Assembly (NCBI GenBank): GCA_009859145.1
Contig: VRVR01000008.1
Coordinates: 133,494-197,493, forward strand
Length of the DNA: 64,000 bases
Origin: Andalucia godoyi
Lineage: Eukaryota; Discoba; Jakobea; Jakobida; Andaluciidae
Direction of reading: 5' to 3'
In this document: piece by piece, positions 18,503-28,373 of the stretch
Layout of the letters: each line of letters opens with the position of its first letter
How positions within the stretch are numbered: position 1 is the stretch's first letter
Notes under the pieces: generated by a model
Database searches by the model: none
What the model saw: only the letters and a program-made list of their open reading frames with translations
What the model was told of the DNA's origin: nothing
Position numbers and translations under genes: made by a program

Positions 18503-21500
18503 TTTCTGCAGTCTGTCGCATCTTTGGTGGGGAGAAGTGGATTCTCGTTCCTCTTACGCATTCCTGCTGCAAGGGATCCAGGGATCCGCTTCTTCGACCA
18601 AGGAGTTCACGCAATAGACGGTCTTGCACCTGCCGATGTGCGTTTCTTTCCAGGATCTGGAGTGGCGATAGATTGTCGTGTTTTGAAAAACCGAGGTCTC
18701 TGATTCGATCCAAGCTTCGTGATCCGGTGCTCTCCTCCACTTGACCAGCCGACCGTGGCCGCTGTCGCCGTTTGTTTTCTGGAAGATGTAAATATGATCT
18801 TGCGCTTCGTACGTGGGTGTTCCTGCGAGTCTGGTGCATGCTGTTCTGCAAAATTCGTAGCATGGAGTCTTCATCTGCCTCTCCCCTCTTTTCTTCCACG
18901 TTTGAGAGAAACGCTGCAAACGATCTTTCAGCTCGCTCTTTCATCTTCTGCTTCAGATCGTCGAGTTTCCGCTTGGATCTCGAGGAGTAAACGGCCATGC
19001 GCACCAACGCACGGTTCATGGGATTTCCAGGACTCATCGTCTCCAGCTTCTGTTGAATGACTTCAAATGTTGCAGCATCTGCGAAATCGTCCAGATCGAC
19101 AGCATTATGCACAGGTTTCTCGGAAGTTGCTTTCATATCCGATGCTCTCTCTGCTTCCAATTCTTCTTTGCTGGATTGCATCAGCAGAGCTCGTCGATGC
19201 TCCTCCTCAGCGCCTGCTGACGGAGACATGTCATCCGTGACGAAGCGCACATGCCTTTCGACAACTGCGACAGTGTCGTGCTCTTGCTGAATGTATTCTC
19301 GGAGAGTCGGGAGACACCGAAACTCCAACCATTCGTCAAAATTGATGATTTGGAAGTTGCTATCGTGGCTCATGGAGCCCTCTGCTGCTCTGTATTTGTT
19401 CAAATCTCGCAGCACTTCTGGAAGAAGCTCCGTCAAAGACACGGACCATTTGTACAGGAACTTCTTCGTGGTGTCGAGCTCGTCTGTCTGGACAGAGTCA
19501 TGTTTGGTCTCAACAGGATCCATGCCGGTGCTGCCGTCAGCGGTATTTTTCCACGCAATGTCTTGGCCCATCTGGCTTGCGTACTGTGCAAGTCTCTTCT
19601 GAAGAGAGTCATTCTCAATTTCGAGAGACTGACGAGCGTCTCGAAATCTGACAACTTCCGATTCCATGAACTGAACCTTGTTCTTTTGTTCGTGCAGCGC
19701 CTCCTGCAAGAATTCCAGTTTGGAGGTCAGCTCTACGATTTCCGGCCGGACAATCTGTGCGGTGTTCTTCGAAGCAAGTTGTTCGTTCTTTGAACTTCCT
19801 GTCCAGCTCTGCAAGGTCTTTTCCGCGTCGAGACTTGCATCGGAAAAATCTTTCCACAGCGCTTCAAAGGCAGTGGTCGCGCTTTCTGCTGCAGCCGCAG
19901 ACCCAGAAGATCCAGCGCCCTTTGCGATGCTTTGCATCGCTTGGTACATCTTTCGACCCTTCGCTCGAGTACTCGTCAACAACTGCATGTAAGCGACTTT
20001 CCACTTGTCCTCGAGCTCCTTCAACTCCGCTGCATGCTGCGCTGCAGTGCCGGAAGAATTAGTCAAACTGTCGGACCCCTTCGCCTGCTCTGTGGGCTGT
20101 TGCCGCTGCACCTGCTCTGCTGTGTTTTTCTTTTCCAAAAGTTTCTTGTTTGCTTCCTTCTTCGCTGCTGAGTGGGTCTCTTTGTTCTGGCTTTCTTCTG
20201 AGGCTTCCTTTTTGGCTTTCGGTGGCGTTTCTTCATGTTTCAGTGGCGCGCTGATCGGAAGAGATACCTGAATTCCAAAATCAGCTTGTTCTTTCGGAAG
20301 GGAGGTGTGCATGAGAGCCTTCGCTTCCGTCTCCGACGCAATAGCGTTTTCCGGCTGCGATGCATATTTCCCAACAACTGTCTCTTTCGGCTGGCTGGAT
20401 GCATGATGCTGACGCGGAGCGGGTGCTATCGTTTTCGTGACGACCGTCGTCTGCAGTCCTGTTTGGAGGCCTGAAATGTCCGTCTGCGAGGCAGTACCAC
20501 CGAAGATCTCATCATCTGCATCCCTCTTGGTTCCTCGATTGATCATGAGAATTCTGGAATACGTCCCGACATCCCTAGTTTCCTTGCGCATGCCAGATAT
20601 GTAATTCTCTAGATCTGAAATTTTGCTGACAAGCATCTCTTGAGCATTGTTTTGATCTTCCACAACCTTTCGCAGCGTCCCAACTTCCTTTTCTGTTCGT
20701 TTCAGTTCTTCGTCCAAATCCTCTGCATTTTTAATTGCAATTCCCCACTGGCAACGATATTTCTCAACATCCATCTCGAGAACGCGTCTCACTCGAAACA
20801 AGTCGTCGATCTTCTGGGCTTTGTCTTTGGAGTCGGAACGTAGCACCTGAATGAGAGTCCTCTGGTTCTGGAGCATGTGTCCTCGCCAGCGGTACACAGC
20901 GTTAAACTGAGTTCGGGATTCCTGATTCGAAGCGCCCAGCCTCTCAAGTTCCAAGATTCTTGCTTCCTTTCCTGCAATTACCTGCCGAAACTGGGACATC
21001 TGTTTGCTTGTCTGGTCTTTGGCGAATGCGGCTTGTTGCTTGGTCTTGATCTGCATGTCCACGATCTGCTCTGCTTGCTTTCGAAACTCTGTCATCTGCC
21101 GGTCTAGTCGAAAATCCAAATCTTTGATTCCTTGCTGCAGCCTCGCCTTTTCTTCTTCCAGTTGCAATACTGTGGTTCGTGCGCTGTTCAGATGTTCCGT
21201 CAGGGTGAGAAACATGCTCTGCGATGATTTGGAATTTGAAAATTCCACTAGTGCTCCTTGCATTTTGTGCATCACTTCGGACATCTTGGTAATGATGAAT
21301 TGAATTTTGGACGTGTCCAGGTGAGAGGACGCTACAAGTCGATCTCCGATGGTTTGCGAGACGGTCTCTTCTTCCCAGAAGCTCTCCGCCTTGCTTGCCA
21401 TCCACATGTCCACATCCCTCAGCTCTATGAATTCCTTTGCTGCTGCAAGTCCATTGAAATTCATGAGTTGCTCCGTCTTTGCCTTGATTCTCTCTGCCGC

Positions 21501-21899
21501 CTTTCTTCTTTCAGGAAGAGCCATTTCCTCCGCTGGCAGGGATTCTCCTGCTGCCAGATCTGGTAGCACGGCTGTTGCAACTGATTCCTGCCGATGCTCA
21601 AGCTGATGTTCGTCCTTTGAAAAAACGTCGATGATATTATTGACTTCGGACATCTTTCGCATCGACGCAAACCGACTCTGCAATGCACTGACTTGATCCG
21701 CAAGAAAGTCGACGTCCAATCGCACCTTTCTTTTGCGATCCACCATCATCCTTTCGTATTCCGACAAAGGAGGCGTTGCGATCACTGGCGAATGTTTGGC
21801 TCGGGAAGCACTAGCATCGTTCTTAGAATGATTTGGAGAAAAGATTCGTGGAAAAAACTTCAAGTCACCATCGACTTTTGGAGATGCCGATGTGGACAT
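18480..21899 (-). CDS. Large coiled-coil protein, unidentified
   Basis: 1139 residues from ATG. Long heptad-rich coiled coils cover about 160-480 and 620-790, separated by a Pro/Ala/Lys/Glu-rich linker (about 500-610). The ends are more globular: an N-terminal segment with FPRIFSP and SEYERMMVDRKRKVRLDV, and a C-terminal segment with SKHDNLSPLQILERNAHRQVQDRLLRELL. The overall form fits a cytoskeletal, centrosomal or axonemal protein, but I recognise no family. It is divergent from the TMEM62-like gene, and its stop overlaps the SEC7 gene by 23 bp tail to tail. Confidence 0.75.
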   Translation of the reverse strand: MSTSASPKVDGDLKFFPRIFSPNHSKNDASASRAKHSPVIATPPLSEYERMMVDRKRKVRLDVDFLADQVSALQSRFASMRKMSEVNNIIDVFSKDEHQLEHRQESVATAVLPDLAAGESLPAEEMALPERRKAAERIKAKTEQLMNFNGLAAAKEFIELRDVDMWMASKAESFWEEETVSQTIGDRLVASSHLDTSKIQFIITKMSEVMHKMQGALVEFSNSKSSQSMFLTLTEHLNSARTTVLQLEEEKARLQQGIKDLDFRLDRQMTEFRKQAEQIVDMQIKTKQQAAFAKDQTSKQMSQFRQVIAGKEARILELERLGASNQESRTQFNAVYRWRGHMLQNQRTLIQVLRSDSKDKAQKIDDLFRVRRVLEMDVEKYRCQWGIAIKNAEDLDEELKRTEKEVGTLRKVVEDQNNAQEMLVSKISDLENYISGMRKETRDVGTYSRILMINRGTKRDADDEIFGGTASQTDISGLQTGLQTTVVTKTIAPAPRQHHASSQPKETVVGKYASQPENAIASETEAKALMHTSLPKEQADFGIQVSLPISAPLKHEETPPKAKKEASEESQNKETHSAAKKEANKKLLEKKNTAEQVQRQQPTEQAKGSDSLTNSSGTAAQHAAELKELEDKWKVAYMQLLTSTRAKGRKMYQAMQSIAKGAGSSGSAAAAESATTAFEALWKDFSDASLDAEKTLQSWTGSSKNEQLASKNTAQIVRPEIVELTSKLEFLQEALHEQKNKVQFMESEVVRFRDARQSLEIENDSLQKRLAQYASQMGQDIAWKNTADGSTGMDPVETKHDSVQTDELDTTKKFLYKWSVSLTELLPEVLRDLNKYRAAEGSMSHDSNFQIINFDEWLEFRCLPTLREYIQQEHDTVAVVERHVRFVTDDMSPSAGAEEEHRRALLMQSSKEELEAERASDMKATSEKPVHNAVDLDDFADAATFEVIQQKLETMSPGNPMNRALVRMAVYSSRSKRKLDDLKQKMKERAERSFAAFLSNVEEKRGEADEDSMLRILQNSMHQTRRNTHVRSARSYLHLPENKRRQRPRSAGQVEESTGSRSLDRIRDLGFSKHDNLSPLQILERNAHRQVQDRLLRELLGRRSGSLDPLQQECVRGTRIHFSPPKMRQTAETSLTQTR

Positions 21900-22581
21900 T
21901 TCTGCCGACGAGCCAACCCTCTACTTAAAAGCAAGAGAGCGCGGGCGACGGTCGAGTGCTGCTGCAAACAAACGAATATCCAAATCAGTCCAAATTTCTG
22001 GGTTCTTCCTTCTGCAGTCTATGTAGTCTGTTATACGCTATTTTTCATTTGGATGTCCAACACATTCGTGCGTAACGTGCTGAATGTTTGTTCTCTTTTT
22101 GTATTTGTATTTGTATTTGTATTTGTATTTTGTTTTTAACGCTCAGAAAAAACGAGCTGGAGAGAAAATATAGGTAATAAGGTAGCACCACTCGTTGATT
22201 TCAAACGTCCGTAGTGATGGGCTTTTGTTGTTGTTGTGCCGACTTGAATTCGAAGCACGATCTCCCAATGTTGCATTTTGTTACCTATTTTTCATTTTTC
22301 ATTTTTCATTTTTCATTTTTGTGATTTGGTGGTGCTTGTCATTTTGGTATGATGATGAGATAGAGCATTTGCGATCCACGGAGAAGCGATAAGCGTTATT
22401 GAGATAGACACCACACAAAGAAAGTGGTGCCCTTTTCTTCTTCTTCTTCTTCCTCCTCTTCTTCTTTTAATTCTCTTTCTTTCCCCATCCTTTCTTTGTT
22501 GGGAGGAGGTGGGCTTTTTGGGGGGAGTGGAAGAAGGATCGAACAGACACACCCAGAAGGGGGCTTCAGACCTGCGGTTTC
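21900..22581. other. Divergent intergenic region with simple repeats
   Basis: 682 bp. It carries a (TTTGTA)n run at 22101-22134, a TTTTTCA repeat at 22285-22320 and a TTC run at 22434-22455 near the TMEM62-like start. No gene was recognised. Confidence 0.5.
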
Positions 22582-24495
22582 ATGTTTGGGAAACGATGGC
22601 ATTGGTTGCTTCTGACTGGTTTGGTCATTCCAGTGTGGATGATATATCTGGTGCTATTTAACCGTGATCATTTCATTCCATCTCAACCGAGAGATGCTCT
22701 GTGTGGTCGGGTGGACGATCTGTTTCTGGCCCTTCATATATCCGACATCCATTTGTCGTGGACTGCCCCTCAGCGAAAACATGATCTCGTCGAGGTGTTT
22801 GAGCGAGTGCAACGGAATATGCCGTATCTCAAGGTTGCCGTGATCACCGGCGATCTTACAGATAGCTTGCATTCCTTTGGGTCGTCGTATCAGCTTGTCG
22901 AAGACTGGAAATCATATGAAAATGCAGTCTCCAAGTGGCAGGGAGATCTCATGGATACGTGTGGAAATCATGACCTATTCTCCACGCACGATCTGGAAAA
23001 CAGCGACGAGTTTCTGTACTTGCGGTACTCTTCTTCAAAATCTGTAGAGTCTGGAGTCATTTCTTTCGCGAGCCCAGCTGGTCGACCGATCGAATTTGTC
23101 AGAATTCCTGCTGTTTCTGGCAAGAAACGGGGGGCTTTCCGTCACATGAACTTCTTTGGATCTGTTTCTGACGACGACTATGCTCATTTAGATCACGCTC
23201 TGTCTGTCAGGGACCAGAATCATTTGTATCCACCGGTTCGGATTGCGTTTTCACACTTTCCGATGTCTTCGATTCACTCCAGCGGTTCGCTGTCGGATCT
23301 TCTTGCTAGCCACAACGTGTCTGCGTTCCTCTGCGGCCACTTGCATCGTCTCCCGACCACCCGTGGTTACGCAAGACACAGCCAAGGACTTCTGGAGCTT
23401 GAAACGTCCGACTTCAAGAACGATCATCGAGTTCGGTTTCTTGCTGTCTTCCGTGGCATGCTCAGTATTCGAGAGAAGCAGTCCAATTCTCTTTTCCCGG
23501 TAATTATACCGCTTTCGCCTAAAGAAGCATCGTTGCTCTCCGCTTTCGAACCATTTGCATTCTCACAGTCTTCAAACAAGATCTACTGTCTTGTAGTGCC
23601 CGAGAATTCGTCTGCAATCAGAACAGTCCGAGCAAAGTTCAAGGGGAATTCTGAGAATGAGATCCTGCTGCGACCGCTGAACGATGAGTTGCATTTGGAC
23701 GATTATGTCCAAGTTGTTTCGGAGAACCCTGCTCTCGTTCACATGTGGACTGGCGTGGTAGAATTACCGTTCGGGTTGCACGAGATGACTCTTTTTGCTG
23801 ACGACGAACTGGGTAGACGCGATAGAGTCGAGTTCGCATTTTACATTCCTTCGCAGGAAACACAGTATGGCGCGCTCGTGCCTCCATTGTACATGATTCC
23901 AAGGTTGCTCTTCGTCCACGTTCTTCATCTTGATCTCATCATGAAGGCGTTCTTTTTTGGGTCTCACAGTTTCGTCGTGTTGGTGTTACTTTTCCTGAAG
24001 CCGTTTTACCGTCCTATCAAACACTGGAATCGACGAGTGTATAATTTTCTCATTTTCACGATGGTCCAGTCGTTAGCGGGTCCGTGGTTTATCGGCCATC
24101 TTTCGGGCACCACCAAAGCTTTTGCCATTGCCACTCCGCTTGGCATGTATTGGTCAGACATTGGACACGTGCCCATATCCGATCCGTATGTTGCAATGTT
24201 ATTCCGTACGATGCTGGCGTACATTCCCATGGTCGCCATTATTTTCGCACTTTCCAAGAATCGTCGCGGTGTTGTCCTGTTCATGTCGTCAGTTCTCTTC
24301 AGCGGATGGGAGGTCCTCCGGCTCATCGGCAACATCATGACTGTTGGCGTCATTTCGTGCATTTTATCTCCAGCCCTATTGCTTCCCTCCGTTTTTCTTC
24401 TTGGAATCATCCCGTATGAGTGGTATCGAACTCTCGTCACTTCTCGTCCAAAGTGGGTCTTTGCCCCTCGAAGAATCTCGGGCTCGAGCGGCTGA
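22582..24495 (+). CDS. TMEM62-like membrane-anchored metallophosphoesterase
   Basis: 637 residues from ATG; human TMEM62 is of similar length. The N-terminal hydrophobic segment (about 7-26) is a signal anchor. A calcineurin-type metallophosphoesterase domain follows with its metal ligands in order: HISDIHLS (about 52), ITGDLTDS (about 90), CGNHD (about 131), FSHFPM (about 228) and CGHLH (about 251). A beta-rich middle region leads to several C-terminal membrane spans (about 435-620; for example FVVLVLLFLKPF and AMLFRTMLAYIPMVAIIFAL). The lumenal or extracellular placement of the catalytic domain and its substrate are unknown. Family assignment is from domain order. Confidence 0.85.
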   Translation: MFGKRWHWLLLTGLVIPVWMIYLVLFNRDHFIPSQPRDALCGRVDDLFLALHISDIHLSWTAPQRKHDLVEVFERVQRNMPYLKVAVITGDLTDSLHSFGSSYQLVEDWKSYENAVSKWQGDLMDTCGNHDLFSTHDLENSDEFLYLRYSSSKSVESGVISFASPAGRPIEFVRIPAVSGKKRGAFRHMNFFGSVSDDDYAHLDHALSVRDQNHLYPPVRIAFSHFPMSSIHSSGSLSDLLASHNVSAFLCGHLHRLPTTRGYARHSQGLLELETSDFKNDHRVRFLAVFRGMLSIREKQSNSLFPVIIPLSPKEASLLSAFEPFAFSQSSNKIYCLVVPENSSAIRTVRAKFKGNSENEILLRPLNDELHLDDYVQVVSENPALVHMWTGVVELPFGLHEMTLFADDELGRRDRVEFAFYIPSQETQYGALVPPLYMIPRLLFVHVLHLDLIMKAFFFGSHSFVVLVLLFLKPFYRPIKHWNRRVYNFLIFTMVQSLAGPWFIGHLSGTTKAFAIATPLGMYWSDIGHVPISDPYVAMLFRTMLAYIPMVAIIFALSKNRRGVVLFMSSVLFSGWEVLRLIGNIMTVGVISCILSPALLLPSVFLLGIIPYEWYRTLVTSRPKWVFAPRRISGSSG

Positions 24496-25232
24496 TTTTA
24501 ATCTTTTTTTTCCCCTTTCTTTAGTCGACATCTGCTGTACAAAACGGCTTTCCCTTCACTTTTTGGTTAGGGCACGCCCATGTAAATCAATGCAGGGATT
24601 CCCAGGAACGGGAGGCGTGAAATGCCCGGCAGAAACCAGACATTTTCAATCGTTCATGAGTGCCTCACGAGAGGACTCCAGCTCGCTTGCACTGGGAATA
24701 CCGCGTGGATTCCGACACAAGAACCGCGGTCGGACATCGTGCAGATCGGGATGGCGCAGCCGCTCTCGGAGCGCAGTTTTCACCACCTGCACCATCGGAT
24801 TCCGAAAATGTGCAAGTATGAAACCGACGAAACAGACAAACCGACAACGTGTGGCGAAGTGTGAGGAGGATGTGGTGCCAAATAAACACGGTGAAACATC
24901 AAAAATACGAACGCAGCAGTGTTTTATTCAATATTTTATTTGACACAACGAAGTCCAAGGTGAAACGGGAGAAACGGAAAAGGGAAAAAGGAAACGAGAG
25001 AAACGGAAAGAAGACCGATTTGAGGAATTGCTGGAATTTCTGAATTGAAATTTTATGGAAAGCGCCCTTATAGTAAAAAAAAGCCCCAACGCGTGCTTGA
25101 GTCAGAAAACTTGCACCCTTTTCTCTTTAATGGTTGGGAGTGCGTGTTTCGAAAGGCTTTTTCTTGGTGGTTTCCGCACATCATATTTAGATTGGTGTTG
25201 TGGTTTAGACTAAGGGAGGGGAATTTTTGCGA
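24496..25232. other. Region between TMEM62-like gene and COG5
   Basis: 737 bp. The first part is the 3' flank of the TMEM62-like gene. The middle (24600-24800) is G+C-richer and may code on the minus strand (separate entry). 24950-25020 is purine-rich. No RNA gene was recognised. Confidence 0.4.
24646..24795 (-). CDS. Possible small protein of 49 residues, unidentified
   Basis: A minus-strand ATG at 24795 opens 49 codons (MVQVVKTALRERLRHPDLHD at the start, SSREALMND at the end). Composition is protein-like, with a helical amphipathic N-terminus and no low complexity, and base content is higher in G+C than the flanks. The frame stays open some way upstream without an ATG, so this may be the last exon of a gene with a short first exon like several others here. 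No family was recognised. The plus strand also has an 80-codon ATG frame (24622-24864) over the same bases, and I cannot exclude it. Confidence 0.25.
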   Translation of the reverse strand: MVQVVKTALRERLRHPDLHDVRPRFLCRNPRGIPSASELESSREALMND

Positions 25233-27311
25233 ATGGACAAGGCTGGTACACATCCCGCCACGGTTCCCAGCGATCCGTTCACATTCCTGACAGCGACTGA
25301 CTTCGACCCTGACCAATATCTGCGGAATTCGATTTCGACCGGTGCGCATCAGATTGCTTTCGATCTGAAGAATGTCCAGTCGGCATTGCAGACTGTGAAA
25401 TCCAATCTGAAATCAAAAGTCTCGTCCTCTCACGAATCTCTTCTTGCACAAATTGACTCCCTGCATGATGCTGAAGTGGTTGTGAGCGCGGTTGATCACG
25501 GAGTTCAGGATCTGGTTGCAACGTCAGACCGTATTTCTTCGGCATTGGAGTCTCCATATGAGCAGTATGTATCCAAGTTTACGGCTCTTCAGAATGTGCA
25601 CAAAGTGTCAAATTTACTTCGATGGTCACAACGCTATCTTGCGCTCTCGCAACGGCTGTCTCAGTTGGACTGGAAGAGTGAAAGCGCTGAGCTGGACTTG
25701 GCGAATGCTGCCAAAGTGGTGCTGGATATGGAGCAGGTGCTCGATGAAGGCCAGTTGGGTGGTGTGAGGGTCATTAATGATCACGTCGTCATCATGGTAA
25801 GTGCTCGAAAAAAGATTCTGGCGCGAGCAGACGAACTGCTGGAGCAAGGACTTTCGGGCCCGTCCGTATCGCAGACAGCATCCGCTCTCCAAGTGCACTT
25901 TAACTTTGGGTCTCTGGCGCGAGTAGTTCGAGACAAGTTTGTTGCAATGAGGTCAGACATTCAACGTCAATTGTCGGAAAACGAAGACATTGCAGCGACT
26001 GTCGAAGGACCGGTTGCGCTGCGTCTTCGCAGATGTCGTGTGCTGGATCACGTGTTGGTTCACAAGCGAGATTCGGCTTCGAGATTGCTGTTCTGGGACG
26101 TCGTTTCGAGAGACGGCTTTTTTGCAAGACCACAGGGAGATGTGGAGGGTGCATCCGGTTCCGTGTTCGGTTCCGGTGGTCTGCAGGACGCCGATGCGAC
26201 TCCGTTATCGGATTCGTTGTTTAAGACTATTTGTGATGTATTGTTGACGTCTCTGTATGCAGCATCGGAACAGAGAAGACGAGATCGCGCAATGCGAGAT
26301 TTTCCACGTTTGCACGCGGCCGTTTGCAGTCTCGGTCGAACGGTTCCTGCCGAGATTTTGAAGCCATTGGAAGATGCTTACTTTGAGACTGTTCTCCAAC
26401 GGCTTCCGCAATCAGATTCCTATGCAAGGGAGCTGTCTGCCGTGTCCCACTCGCAACACCTGATGAACCGAGTAGCGCAGGCGATTCATTCCGTAATTGC
26501 CGATCGCCTCGTTCGCTCCATTCCACTGACGTCGCTCACGCAAAATGTCAGTATCGATGATCCGAAATCGGTAATGGCTCTTGCAAAACCACTTTCTGAC
26601 ATTCGGATGGCCACAGAGCGTTTGCTCGACGCTGCCCGTTCGTTCCCAGCAGTTTCGGAGGTTCTCCGGGATGTTGAGCCTCTTCGAGATGCAGAAAGGC
26701 AATTACTGCGTCCGCTGGTGATGTCTGCCTATCGAGCGATGGTCCAGACGATCCCGTTCGTCTCTCGCATCGAGCAGCGTGCTGCTGCAATCGCCATGGC
26801 GCTTGATCCAATCATGCGCATCCGAAACACATTGTATGCGGATCTCATGCGAGAGGTTGTTGCAAGGCTTCTGGTTCGGTATATGCGGCATCTATCAGTG
26901 CGATTCAAAAGAGGCGATGCTTCTCCAGAGGCCGTTGCAATCGCAGGCGAAATTCCGAGAACACAACTCGCATTCAGTATGTTGTACTCAACGGAGCGCA
27001 TCGATTCGGAACTCCGTGCGTTCCGCGTGTTGTTGTTTGCGCAAGCATCTTCCGTTTCTGCTGTCTCCGGAGTCCGCAAATCCCTGGTCATGCAACTCGA
27101 CCACAAGAAAGAAAGCAAGTTGACAGAACAGCAGGAGCGCCAGTGGGTGGAGTGGTGCGATGAACATCAGGAAGATGAAATCTGCTTGCGCATCCCTGAA
27201 GAATTCCCTGTTCTCATCGTTCCAACAGATTCTCCGTCCCGGTCCACGACGGAACACATCCAAGTTTCCGCATCTTCCACAACAGGGCATTCGCCTCTAC
27301 GACCCGAATAG
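25233..27311 (+). CDS. COG5: COG5: conserved oligomeric Golgi complex subunit 5
   Basis: 692 residues from the first ATG, 25233 (a TTG two codons earlier is ignored). COG is an eight-subunit tether for intra-Golgi retrograde vesicles, and COG5 pairs with COG7 in lobe B. The N-terminus has the family pattern FDPDQYLRNSI, then long helices: AFDLKNVQSALQTVKSNLKSKV (residues about 45-70), ESLLAQIDSLHDAEVVVSAV, YEQYVSKFTALQNVHKVSNLLRWSQRYLALSQRL. The helical-rod body continues to about residue 660 and ends in a Ser/Thr-rich tail. This is somewhat shorter than animal COG5 (about 830-860 residues). Confidence 0.85.
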   Translation: MDKAGTHPATVPSDPFTFLTATDFDPDQYLRNSISTGAHQIAFDLKNVQSALQTVKSNLKSKVSSSHESLLAQIDSLHDAEVVVSAVDHGVQDLVATSDRISSALESPYEQYVSKFTALQNVHKVSNLLRWSQRYLALSQRLSQLDWKSESAELDLANAAKVVLDMEQVLDEGQLGGVRVINDHVVIMVSARKKILARADELLEQGLSGPSVSQTASALQVHFNFGSLARVVRDKFVAMRSDIQRQLSENEDIAATVEGPVALRLRRCRVLDHVLVHKRDSASRLLFWDVVSRDGFFARPQGDVEGASGSVFGSGGLQDADATPLSDSLFKTICDVLLTSLYAASEQRRRDRAMRDFPRLHAAVCSLGRTVPAEILKPLEDAYFETVLQRLPQSDSYARELSAVSHSQHLMNRVAQAIHSVIADRLVRSIPLTSLTQNVSIDDPKSVMALAKPLSDIRMATERLLDAARSFPAVSEVLRDVEPLRDAERQLLRPLVMSAYRAMVQTIPFVSRIEQRAAAIAMALDPIMRIRNTLYADLMREVVARLLVRYMRHLSVRFKRGDASPEAVAIAGEIPRTQLAFSMLYSTERIDSELRAFRVLLFAQASSVSAVSGVRKSLVMQLDHKKESKLTEQQERQWVEWCDEHQEDEICLRIPEEFPVLIVPTDSPSRSTTEHIQVSASSTTGHSPLRPE

Positions 27312-28373
27312 CAACCATCCTTTACATTACACTATAAATCCCTGCAAAACCCTCCAGTTGAGTGGGCGTTTCCACTGGCGCCTCTTGACGAACCCGAACC
27401 CGAACCCGGTCATTGAACGCCAAAGCCCAGTAGCAGCGGGTGAAGATGAAGACGAAGACAAAGAAGAAGACTTGTTTTACAGTGCATAAATCATTGGTGC
27501 AATCACCAGAATAGCAAGGAGAAAATGAAGATGATAACATCGGTGTTTCCATTCTAAAAGCAAGAGACCATAGTCCCAGTGCGTAGGTCCCATAACCCTC
27601 CCTCTTCCACATATACATATTTTAAAATAAAATTAAAAAAAATAAAACAAAAAACAACAAACACAAGCGAACGGATCCGAAGAGATTTCCAGATTGCATC
27701 CATTTGCAAGGATCGAAACGAGGGACATTAATTCTTGTTTTTGTTTTTGTATTTTGTTTTGTGAAAATACAAAAACAAGACGCAAGAAGAGAGGAGAGAG
27801 AAGAGAGAAGAGCGAAGAGAGAAGGAGGGACGGACGCACAAACGAAGATGATTACTCATTGAAGCTATCTCCACCGGAATGCTTGGGGGCCTGTTGCTGG
27901 CGTCTGCCCGAGTCTTCGTACTTGCGATCATTGGAGCTCGACAAGGATCCAGAAAGGAACTGCTGGAAAAGGTAGGATTTGACGTCGTAGATCATCTTGG
28001 CCTCGGAACAGAAAAACAATGCAAATCTGTAGAAATTAATATGAATAAAAGTAAACTGAAGTATAAAAAACGATACTGCAACAAAAAACAGAAATGAAAG
28101 GCAGCAACGAAATGAAAGGAGTAGGAAACGATCGATAATAATCGCGGAAAGAGCGAGAGTCCTCTTTGCTGTTCTCCAGAACGAAAGGGAAAAACCCACC
28201 ACTCCACGAATGGTCGACAGCTGTCGCACTTCCGTTCTTTATTTCGTCACTTGTACAAGAATTGATTTAACGTATGTATGTATTGTATTAGTGTTATTGC
28301 TTTCGAGACAGAAGCGGGAGAAGGGCGAGAAAAAAAAAATAGAGGGCTGATGTTGAGAGATCGTTCGTGATTC
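27312..28373. other. 1-kb region between COG5 and the two-pass membrane protein gene
   Basis: Mostly A/G-rich or T-rich low-complexity sequence (27615-27660, 27745-27850, 28020-28140). A possible small minus-strand gene ends at 27852 (separate entry). No other gene was recognised. Confidence 0.4.
27852..27995 (-). CDS. Possible small protein or terminal exon, unidentified
   Basis: A minus-strand ATG at 27995 opens 47 codons beginning MIYDVKSYLFQQFLSG and ending in a hydrophilic Ser/Arg/Gln/Gly tail. The frame continues upstream through FALFFCSEAK to a good acceptor-like sequence (TTAATTTCTACAG) near 28030, so this may be the last exon of a spliced gene or may have a 5'UTR intron. The hydrophobic-then-polar layout recalls small single-pass ER proteins, but I recognise no family. 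Confidence 0.3.
   Translation of the reverse strand: MIYDVKSYLFQQFLSGSLSSSNDRKYEDSGRRQQQAPKHSGGDSFNE

Noticed and set aside
27852..28229. Selenoprotein K-like gene on the minus strand
   Set aside because: The polar tail is only loosely similar, there is no in-frame Sec codon or SECIS that I can see, and the N-terminal motif is absent.
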